A stretch of 64,000 bases of DNA from Akebia trifoliata (lineage: Eukaryota > Streptophyta > Magnoliopsida > Ranunculales > Lardizabalaceae), in assembly GCA_017979445.1 (NCBI GenBank), contig CM030707.1, forward strand, positions 21,086,586 through 21,150,585, read 5' to 3'. This document shows positions 47,562-59,800 of this stretch, piece by piece (within the stretch, counting starts at the first letter, position 1; the number at the start of each line of letters is the position of its first letter). The notes below the pieces were generated by a model. It did not search any database. It was given only the letters and a program-made list of their open reading frames with translations, and was not told the origin of the DNA. Position numbers and translations under genes: made by a program.

Positions 47562-50500
47562 CATAAAATGGGTCAGATTTGATCCGAAACAAAATTTAGC
47601 AGGTTTGATTCCTTTGAGTATATGTGAATAAAAAAATGGATCGAAAATGGGTTGATGTCCCTTGACTTGAGTCTGATCCAGGTTGGATACGGATCCATCC
47701 CTATATCTAGATCCAAATGATATATTACTTTAAAAATTATATTTTTATGTTTTGGAGATATCTTTCTTCTACTACATTAATATAACATGAATTCTTATAA
47801 AATAAAAGAATTATAATGGGAAGATAGAATAGTATAGCAATTAGAAGAAAAAAAAAATATAGCAAAAAAATGTTGAATGGCCCAAAATTATTCGACCCGA
47901 CGGACCTGAATCAAATATTTGGTTGGGTCAGATCCAGGTTCAGTAAAAGCAAAATGGTTCAAATATGGTTTTAGCTAATAAGATCCAAGTTGAATCCAAA
48001 TAAAAAAAGTCGAATCTGGAAACGATATTCCCAAACCCGACCCATGTTAAGCCCGAGAGAGTAATAACGTTCGTGATAATCTACCAAGAAAGTCCTAGCT
48101 ACCTTATGATTACGAATTGTGCATCCTTCGTGCGGTCTTTCACATAATGCCCCACGATTGAAACATTCTTGAAGTCTGCTAGACCATACAAAAACGGAGT
48201 CATGTGGTTGAAAAGGAAAATGAGCAAATCTAAAAGAAATAAACTTATATGAAAAGTAAAGAGGACAGTACCCAAAGCAGCGTCGATCTCGTCCATTACA
48301 TAAAGTGGTGTAGGTTTGTAGTGATGGAGTGCAAAAACTAGAGCTAATGAGCTAAGCGTCTAAAAGCAGTAAAGAATATCAATTCAATCAGCATTGAGAA
48401 AGCTCACATGCATAAAGTTAGGGATAAAATGATATGATAGAGTGTGTTGCCATCATGGTTTCAAAACTCGGTTTGACATCTCGTCTCATTCATGGACGAG
48501 AGCGAGTTGTCTCTGACAAGTCAACTCATCTCAAACAAGATAAATAATTTAACTCGGTTTACAGTTATTTATTAAAAAATGTTTAGATGAAAATAATTAT
48601 ACTTTTTTTAGAACATAAGGTAGATTAAATGATATTTAGTAATAAAATCGTATTTTATTTTGATAATAAATATATATATTTTTTAATTAAAACATAGAAA
48701 ATCCCAGTTGACTCAGATGATTTTTACTGACTCGGTCAAGATTTTCCAAATATCGTCCGAGTCATCTCGTTTGCCTCGAGAGATTTTGAACACATGAAAC
48801 ACCCCATCTTTCCATCTCGTTCATGGATGATACTGAGATGACTCAGGCGAGTCATCTTGGTCTCGAACGAGATTTAAAACCATGGTTGCCATATGACATT
48901 ACCTTCTCGCCACCTGATAAGTTCGCAATGTTCTTCCAACTCTTCTTTGGGGGTCTAACACTGAAAACCACACCTTCAGAGAAAGGATCCAAAGAGTCAA
49001 CTAGCTCCAACTCTGCATCACCTCCAAGTGTGATCATCTGCAGAAAACCCATAAGGCAAACTTTAATCGAAAAATTTTAAATGACCAACATTGGGTGTTA
49101 TTTTGGAGATCGAAATGGGTAGTGCCAACAACATATTTGGCAGTACATTGCTTATTTTTCTTTGCTCTTTAATTGGAACCAATGCCATTTGGGGGCAAAA
49201 TTCCAACTATTCCGGCAATCCCAGTAAGACCCATTTTACCAAACCAAGGATAGTGAAACACTTGGTCTTATGTTTAGACGTGTGTCCAAACTGGCTCTAG
49301 AGCTTTACATGGACACATTCAGGAGGATATGGAAACTCCAAGAAACATGATTGGGGGTTTTTTTTTAATGGATAAAAGATACTCCATAACAAGAACAACA
49401 TTGAATTTAAGATAATTAACCTGTAAATCACCTATTTCACAGACCTGATACATTTCCTTCAACTTCAGAGATATTGTGTTGAATCCTGCCATGAACTCGT
49501 CTAACCTAAATTCATGTCAAATTTGTTGTAAAAAAATTAGTCTTACAGGTGGTGAGGCGGAAAGCAAAATTAATATAAATCAATCAAACTACTTGGAGAG
49601 GATGCACTTGCCGGTTCTTTCTCAATTCATCATATTGCTTCTTTAGATCATCTCGTTCTTCAGTTACTGAGTTGAGCTCCTCCACACGTTCAGTGTACAA
49701 GGAAGCCTTTTTCTGATATCTGTGGTAGCGAAAAAAATTAGAAGAAGCAATTTGAACCAACTGGTGACTGAGATTTCAGTAGTTCTGAAAGGGAATATAT
49801 ATATATAATATAGGGTAGCGTTCGGCAGCCAACGTTAGGGAGCCAAAATTTGTCCCATATAGCTTAAAATTTTTGGATTGGGCTGAATTTTTTTGTGAGG
49901 ATGATCCCATCAGAAGTGGTCTAAAAATTAATGTTAAAAAATCGACGGTCCACAATTCTAAACCACTTTTGGTGGGGTTAGAAGTTTCAGATTGGGCTGA
50001 TTTTTTGTGAGGATGAAATCAGCCCATTCCGAAACTTCTTAACCATATAGGACAAAGGCATTGGCTCCCTAACGTTGGCTATATATATACTAGAGTTTGC
50101 CTGTGCCGTAGGCACGGACATTCTCTTTCGGGTTAAGGGAGTAAAAGTGTAAAAATAAAGTTGGAGGGATATTATTGAAGAAATTTAAGGTCAAAGGCGT
50201 AAAAGATGAAAAACAATAATGTGGGTTAAAGGGGTAAAAGAAGAAAGTTATAGGTGGTGTTGTGTAAAGAAAATAAAGTGCGTTCCACAAAACTATAGCT
50301 TGATTAAAGGGTTAAGGGGGTAAAAGTGGAAAAAAAATAAAAAATTGGGCCCCATCGTTCTTATTAAAACTTCTAGAAGTTAAGAGGAAAAAAAAAGAAT
50401 AAAATCGATTAAATAGGAGATCTAATAAAATTAGAGGGACTGAATAGGAAAGACAAAAGAGTGTGGTGTAAGTTTGATGAGACATTTATCCGACCACAAA

Positions 50501-51450
50501 ACTGTAGCTGAGGGGACATTAATCTCAACTCAAAAAACACAAAACTATTCCAACTCAGTTGTGTTTAATTACATAGATATGGATCAAGATCCCTTGACTC
50601 CTAAGAATGACTCATGCAAAAAAACAAATGATCCGAACCCTTTAAATGCAAAATCCAATAGTTGAGTTTTATCCTCGGGATAAGTATCTCCGAGATTTGT
50701 GTTATCAAGATACTCATAAATCTCAAACAATGGATTTTGTGTTTTAAGGGTTGGGATCGTGTGTATTTTTTATGAGTCATTCTTAGGAGTCCGGATCCCA
50801 AAAAAATTTCCTACAAGGGTTAGAAGTTTCGAAATGGACTGGTTTTTTGAAGATGATCTCCACGGCAAGAGATCATCCTAACAAAAACAATCAGTCCTTT
50901 CCGAAAATTCTAACCCTAACTTACAAGTTGAAGAATCATTAACTGTCAAATTTTACAGCTACTTTGTAAACCACTTTTGATGGGATTAGAGGTTTTGGAA
51001 TGGGCTGATTTTTTGCGAGGATAATCTATATGGTGAGGAGATTATCCTCACAAAAATGCAGTCCATTCTGAAACTTCTAAGCCATTTAAGACAAAATTTT
51101 GGCTGTAGAACCAGATCATATATATATATATATATATGGGTCACGTTCAATGGCAAACTTTTTAGCAAACTTTTTGGCAAAACATTTTTCAAAACTTGAG
51201 TTAGAAGTTTTGGAATGGGCTGATTTTTGGTGAGGATGATCTCTACGGTGAGGAGATCATCATCACCAAAAATCAGCCCATTCTAACCCCATCAAAAACA
51301 GTTTACAAAAAATGGACGGTCCACGATTTTTCAACTTGTAAACATGGGTTAGAAGTTTTGGAATGAGCTGATTTTTGGTGAGGATGATCATTCCAAAACT
51401 TCTAACTCATGTTTTGAAAAATGTTTTGCCAAAAAGTTAGCCATTGAACG

Positions 51451-51533
<83 letters not shown>

Positions 51534-54500
51534 TCCATACTCTGAAATTGAGTCGAGGTTTGGATTCATTTCTTTCATCTGTGCTTCAAGTAGTGTGACT
51601 TTTTCTAGAGCTCTCTTTAGGTCACAAGCTTCACTTAACGTTTCATCGGCCAACGTTGCTTGGAGTTTTTCAGGATCTAGAGCATCTTTCTGAATTCTGC
51701 AACCATGAAATATTAATTAAAGGTCCCTAAATATAAAGTACAATTTTTCAGATCATGTTCCAATAGTCAGATCATACTGTTCCATATGTTTCACTAGATC
51801 AGTTTGTAGGTCTTCAAGCTTTTTCTTAAATGCTTTCCCTTTCATTTCCCACTCTTTTAAAAGCTTCTTCATATCTTGTAATTTATAGTCAGCATCAACC
51901 TGTTCAATCAACACCAAATTAAGAAAATTAATTACCGAAAGAAAATTTTTCACGGATAAGGGGAATAAATCAACCTCAGCAGCCCGCTTCTCATCCATGG
52001 TTTTCTTCAGTTTGTTATATTCTTCCTTTGATCCATCTAACACTTCTTTATGTTGTTCAATCAACTGGGAAATATAGAAAAAGAAATAAAACAAGACTAA
52101 AAAAATAAAAAAAATAATCAATATGGAATAGAGTACTTAATTCATTACGATTACTGTAAAAAGACCTCTTGTGTTTTTTTGTAGTTATCTTGGACACTAA
52201 ATGCTTTCTGTTCTATCTCTTTGAAAGCGGCAAGCATCTTTTCCTTATTATCAACAAACCGTTCCTTCTCTTTCTTCGACTCCTCAATACCATTGGTTAA
52301 CTTCTTTACCATTTTCTGACCTGTCACTATCTGAACTTTACGTCGGTTGATCTCTGTGCTGGTTTCATCAATATCCTGATGAGAGAGAAGCATGAATTAG
52401 TAGACTCCACACAAAAAAAAATCCAGATTTTAGCCTTGTTTGAGTGATTTACAATACTTACAGACTGAATTTTATTGACCTTTGACTTCTGATTTTTCAA
52501 CTTTTCGCCACCTGCATTTTCTATTTTACTCTGGAGCTCCAAAGCCTTGGAAGAACACAAAAAAGCATAAATCAATTCTATCATAGAATCACAAGGGAGA
52601 GAGTCCTTTAAAGTTCAATTAAGGGTCCCAAAAATATTATCTTTCTCAATCACTAACCTTCTCCTTAAGCTTTTTGGAGCCTTTAGTAAGCCTCTCAAGC
52701 TCCTTCTCTATGGAAGATATAATTTTACTGAGCTCCACTAATCTGTCCAGCTCATCTTTTCTAGGCTGTGATGCGGCCTTTAGAGAATCAAGTTGTTTCT
52801 CTACATAACTATGTTGTGCATTCAAACTGTCAATCTGTTTCGAAAAAAAGTAAAACAGTTTAATACAAGAATCAACCAAGTGATGGTATTTAACTTAATG
52901 AGTCGTGATATTCTGACTCGAAAAGACTCCTCAGTCTGTATTCGGCTGACGTGGCAAGGGCACAGAACCATAGATGTTTTTCTTCAGGATACACAAGGAA
53001 AAGATCAACAGTTCTGTGCACTTACCACGTACAGACCGAGTGGGTCTTTTCGAGTCAGAAAATCATTAGTCTATGTTAAAATAAGCCAGACAACATAGGG
53101 CATAAAATGGGTCGGATCCACATTTAGATGTGAATACAAATATTTGGGTCTGGACCTGGACCTGGATCTGACTCAGATCATACTAATACCCATATACAAA
53201 CCAATCCAACCCATTTCACATTAAAACAACATCCCTAGATTTAGGTTGGTTGGGTTGGGTCAATGTAAAGTAAACCATATCCAACCCATTTCTTATTCGG
53301 ATATACTCCAAGGAACCAAACCTGCTAATTCAGTTTTTGGATCACTTGGATTTCGGTCAGACCCATTTTATGCTGTAAGATAACATACTCCCATGCATTA
53401 CCTCCTTCTGGCTTTTGGCTAATTCCATTTCCAAACGGGCCACTGCTTTTTCTGCGGACTGATATTGTCTGACTGAATCAGCAATCCTTTGGCGTAAACC
53501 ACTTATCTGGTCAACTAGATTAGCTAGTTCTTTCTCGGCATTTGCAACAGTTTCTCCAGAAACACTAGTAGCTCGGATTGATGTTCCCATCTTACCACCA
53601 CGTGGCTTGCTACCCCCTCCACTCATTGTACCTGATTTCTCGAAAAGTGCACCATCCATTGTTACCACTCGGCTAAATTCCTTGTTCCCACCATATGCAA
53701 TTCTTGTTGCCTGACAACATGCAACAAAAAAAAGAATATTATGCTAATCTTTTCCCTTATATGAGATAGATAAAAACAAGAGTGATAGCTTCAGACAAGA
53801 TATTTTAATATAAAACAAGCTTTCTATTGATTTTAATGTGGCTATAACATAGTTTGAAATCAATTTTGAGAAATTCAAACCTATAAAATGGCCGCGGACA
53901 TTAAAAATCCATGAATTCCTACCACAATTGCAGAAACTACAGAGCCCCAATTACATAATTGAATCCTTCCAAGTGGTTCAGTTATCCTCCCAGGCATAGT
54001 CATAAACCCCATTATTGAATTCTTCCCCCATGGACAAATCTAGTGATATTTAATTTACTTCCATTAAGGAATGTTGTTAGGAAAGCTCTAGAAAATTTTA
54101 GGAACAATGAATATGAACAAAAGATCAAATAAACTTAATATTTTTTTGTTCATTATAAAGTCAACATCACATTAAGAACTCATGATCTATATGGACTTAA
54201 TTCGGAAAAAAAAAATAACCAAGAGCTTGCAAAGTGAAATTCATTAAAAATAGGCGCAAGGAATAAACATAAAAGTAATTGCAGCTCAAGCCTCAGACCA
54301 AAAGGCAAACTCATATGCCTTTTAGTTGAACTGTAAGCCTCATTAACTTCTTTAAGTTTCTTATTTATTAATCTATATGTTAATAATACTTTCTATTTTC
54401 TTCTTATTCTTTTTTTTTTAATCTTCTTCTATTTCTTAGTTGCTGATAGAATGAAACATGATTGGAGCCTTTAGAAATAAATTTGAATGTAAAATAGTAA

Positions 54501-55541
54501 TATATGCTAATTAAGTTGTTGAATTAATTTGATTCATAAATACTTTTTTTGTGTGTACAGTATTGTGTAGAGAAAGTTATTGAAAAATTTTATTTATTCC
54601 AATTTTTGCAATAAATATAAATAATACTCGCTACAAAAACTTTCGATTAATTAAATATAAATATGTCTTTCTTGTTGATACATGAAATAGTGATATTTTA
54701 GTAGAATGCAATATTTAAAGTTAGAATATGATGATATGTTTTGGGAACTAGAAATACAAAAAAATGCGGTGGCAACCCAATTTTTTTTTTTTTTTTTAAT
54801 ATAATTTATTACATATAGTATATTATTTTTTTTAATTATATGTATGTGAGGCTTATTATGCTTGATGCCTCAAGGAATTGGCTAGTTGTGAGCCACGCCT
54901 CATATCTCGACGTCTGACAACATTATTACACATCATATATATTTCAATATTTTCATCGTTCAAATATCACCAAAAGCATTGCCAAATTTTCAAAAAAAAA
55001 TCATATTGACTTATGGAATAATAAGATTTTTTTAATTGTATGGTGTTTTCTTTCAAAAAGAATGATGAGCATTAACTGAATAGATCCACAAATAATGGCC
55101 TTTTATCTATCTTCAAGCAAAAAAATAAAAGAAATATGTAGATAAAACAAAGATACCTGATCAAGGTTTTTTGCCACAATAGTGTTCCCTAGTGCCGCAA
55201 AGAAAGCTAGCTTCATCCGTTCATCTTGGACCTTGACTAGATCAAAAAGGCGTGGCACTCCCTCTGGAGGACTTACTTTCTCTTTCAACTTATGTAAATG
55301 ATCTACTTGTTTCTCCTACAAAAAAGAAATCGGAGAAGTAATTCTTATAATACTTAACTTCAAATTTATGAAAAACAAGTTTATTTAGGCTTTAAATACG
55401 TTTTGATAGTTTTAAGTGGAAAGTTCAAATATTTATTAATACTTTATTATATGTATGTGCAATAATCTAGTCCTTGAAGTTAATAGTTTAATAGAGTTAA
55501 GTTAAAATTAAAATATCATTCAATTGAAAAAGAATCTTGAA

Positions 55542-55572
<31 letters not shown>

Positions 55573-56767
55573 TATATAGAAATGATCTATCTAAAAAGCT
55601 AAGTACAAAAATTATTAATTATTTAACTAAAACGATTAATACATAATTGATTGATTAATTAGATGACTTAATTGTAACAAGTAAGAAAGTGGGGGATTCA
55701 AATTACAAAACAATGGATTTGTTTAAGCCAATTTAAGAGGTTATAATTGTGGGTCCCAATACTTAAAAGATTTAAAAAGAGAAAAATCTATTGTGTTAAG
55801 GGGGATACAACAACAAAAAGAAAAGACAATACGGGGAGAAAAGTAAAGGAAAGAAATAAGAAAAAAATATCAACGAAAATTACCAATTCTGTGACTCTAA
55901 CGATCTAATTGAGTTTGACAATAGTAAACAATTTCTATTTATTTTAGGATTTTGTTAGCTTTAATTTGATTAACTTAGTTTATAGCATTTAAAGATTATA
56001 ATTTCTATGGAAATTCTATGAAATTGGTATACAAATGTTGTATTTGATGACATGATAGAGTAATGAAGCTTGAAAGTTGTTTAAATTCAGACTTGAATAG
56101 TTAGGGTTCATTCAATTTTTATCCTAATTACTTTTATAAGAATTATGATTTAAATTAAATTATGCATTGAATTTTTTTCGAATTTTGTGCAATAGAGGTG
56201 AGTTAAATAGTATGATATGCATTGTATTAAAAATTGTAATTCAATAAAGTGTCGATTGGATCATGTAATTCAATTTGATTTTATTAGATTATAATACGAT
56301 ATTTGTTATAACCTGATTTAAACAATTGACAATAAATATTGGGCTTCGGTCATAAATATGGGCTTTTGGGTTGTGGTCTTCAAAACATCAATAATTGACC
56401 TTTGGGTGGTGAACTTTATGTCACTAAAGGGGGGTATACATTTCCTTGGGTAAAAATCCTTGAACACCATTTTACCTGAACTACAACAATTGAAAAGTGC
56501 ACTTATGGTATTTGTTGAAGAAATTGATTTTATTTCGAAGAAAATTTTATTTTGAAAAAACATATTTATGTTTGGACTTTTATCTATTTGGACACTAAAT
56601 ATGAATTCAAGTTTAATGTTATACACGTTTGGATTTATTTTGTATCCTTCTTTGAAATATGACTTTTATTTTTATTTGCAAAATATACGACTATTGGTTC
56701 AAACATGTATATACTTCAGGTATGGTTTCTTCATCAGTAACAATAGTGTATCTGTGTGTGTGGGGGT

Positions 56768-56806
<39 letters not shown>

Positions 56807-59800
56807 CAGTTTAAATATTTTTCTATACTCATCCTTTTCCACTTTTTTCCTAAGTTTGCCCTTGTCATTTTAAACCAGTGATCCAACTTAATCACTATGA
56901 GCCCAACCTACTAGCCTAACCCGAAATCGCAACTCACTAACCCGACATGAAGCCTATTAGGATAGTCACGAGTTGGGTCTCATCTTCGATTCTAGCTTGT
57001 CGCCCAGTCTGACACTATTCACAGCCCATCTCGAATCTAGCATGGACCAAGAGAACCTAGGCATGGCCTGATTTGCACCCCAGCATAACATCCACATTAT
57101 CATTACTAGTGGGTGGCTGGCACTTGCATTCACACGTGTCTAAAGTGTTAAGGAAGTTGTGGTACGGGGCATACAATTACAACTGAAGTAGAAAAGAAAG
57201 AAAAATGAAAATGATGAACACCAAAATTTAACGTAGAAAACCTCCAAAAATTGGAGTAAAAACCACGGGCAAATTGTAGAAGGATTTCACTATTGCAAAA
57301 GAAATACAACTCTTTCTCTATATAAATAAGGAGGGCACAATTGACAATACCCTCTCTCTTATCATATGAGAAAATACACTCTCTCTCTAACACAGGAAAG
57401 GCTAAGAAGATTAGGAGAAATCTCACAATTTTTCTCTCTAAACTTTCTTTCCCTCTCTCTTAGTTAGGATGGGATTATAACACAAGACTGGGATAATCTC
57501 TGAAGGAAAGGAGGCATGTATATATAGCGAGAAATAGGTGGTTATCCAGTGGTCATATTTGACTTATCCAATCATCAAATTTGACCTATCCAGTCGTCAT
57601 ATTTGACTTATCCAGTCGTCAAATTTGACTTTTCTTAACCGCCTTCAGACAACAAAAATGGCTTTATTATCTGACATAAAGTTTAATGCACCTTAAATGT
57701 ATCATGTATGTTAATCTTTTTAATGGAAAATAAAAGTAAAAAAGTAATAATGTCCCTTTAAGGTCGATGGGACATGAAACAACAGTGATAAATTATAGAA
57801 AGAAAAAAAAAAACATAAATTAATTACTTATCAAAACGATGCTTATTTGCGAGCGTAGTATTAGTTGATGAGCCTGGAGAGGGAGTCCATATAAAACTGG
57901 AATTATTGATAGAGGTGTTGGAGTCTAAGGACTTTAAAATAGGTATAACCAAGAACAAGTATGTGGAGTGTAAATTTTGTACTGACACCAGAACGAAACT
58001 GTCAAATAACAATTGATCGTCTAGAAATACACCGAAACTAACTACTTCCATCATCTTGGGCCCATAATACATAATCATGGAGAGATTGGGGAAGATGTTG
58101 CCCATAAAATCAAGTTGGATGATTAAAGTGAGAGGTGCACTTCTAAAGTGGTATGTGATAGATGATATTGGAGATGGTGCAAAATAAACGGGTCCACGTG
58201 TGTCCCATGTGGACTGACCATAGGTGAGGTGGAAAAACACAATCAATGGGGGGCAAAGAGGATGTTGGTTTGCAGGTCGTGCAATTATTGTGACCCGCAT
58301 GACCATTCATTGGATGCCTTTTACCTCCCAAATACGTCAAACTACGGGTTACTTGATGGGGCAGAGACAATTAAGTATTTTCACCTTCCTTTTTGCTTAT
58401 AAATAAGACATGAGGGAACAAAAGAAAGGGCTTTGCTTTTCTAATTCTACCACCACTTTTCTCTCACAATCAGGTTTTGCTATCTCTCTCTCTTTCATCT
58501 TCCCTCTCAATGTTTGGTTCACTTCAACCCATCCTCTCTACATTGACATTCAAGACCTTATCTACTTCAGACAAATTGTATTTGACCCAATAAATTTTGG
58601 AGACTCCATTGGGGTATCATACCTTGGTTTTAAGAAGAAAAAACAATACAAAAAAAAATGTAAAATAAGATATATTGAGCATTTGAAGAAGAGGGCAAAT
58701 GCTTGTTTTACTGCACTTTCATGGAGTTTTAACTAAAGACTCATAGCATTGGCGACTTAAGCATTTATGGCGCATTTTACTTTTTCCCCTGGAAATGTAA
58801 GGTGAATAGGCCTCTTGAAAGGCGTCACATCATATGTCTTGAGAATGCCTTGTGCCCTTTTTCATTGGCATCCAAGCAATATATCCCTACAAAGTTTCCC
58901 TAAGTAAGTGAAATTAAAATCTACGGCATGTCCTTCAATGAAATTATCTAAAATAATTATGTTTTTTATCTTCTATACATATTCTTTGGACAAGTGGACA
59001 TTTTTTTTGCTTATGAAGGAATTGATGTTGGTGTAACACTGTCATGTGGGAGAAATTGTCTTTTCTTTGTCCGAACTACTTGTACCATGCCACTCTTAGG
59101 TCAAGTGCATTAATTTCCCTAAATGACAAAATGACATTGATTCAAGTGCCAGAGCATATTGATTCAAGTTCCAAAAGGTTCTTTAGCTTCCACCTTCTCT
59201 TTGCACAATGAAAGCTAATACTTCTAAAATATTCTGAGCAGACTCAACAAGTAAAATGTGATGCGCCTTCTAACCACCACTATAACAATTGCAAGGAATT
59301 ACAGGCATGAAGAGATTAGACAATGGGGCTTTTCTCAAATCTTATCTTTTTAAAGATCTCATCAATCTCTTTAATCTCCTTCACTTTCTTCTACTTAGAA
59401 AACAATTGGTCATATGGATTTCGACAATGCATCTTCTTCAACAACCGACAATTAGATAAAATCCATTTGATCTCCATCTCTTACAACGTTACCAATTAGA
59501 TGAAATCCCTTCGATCTCCATCTTTTACAACGTTAACAATACAACATTCGATTCTCCCCTCTCATTTCCAACAAAAACGACTTGGTTTCCTCTCGAACCC
59601 TCAGACCGCCTCCCTTACTCCTCCTTTCACTGATGCCAACCGCGGTAGAGAGATTTGGGATCGTTGATGAGAATGGGACAATGGCAAAAGAATTTGAGGT
59701 TGGTAGGTTTGATTTGGTTGAGAATTGGGGACATATAAATGAGACTGAGGCAAATGGCTTTCTCATGCGATATCCTAATTCCTCCATGCCACCACAAAGA

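Noticed and set aside
57824..58306. 160-codon minus-strand open frame
   Set aside because: It is antisense to a recognisable LINE reverse transcriptase fragment and shows no family of its own.
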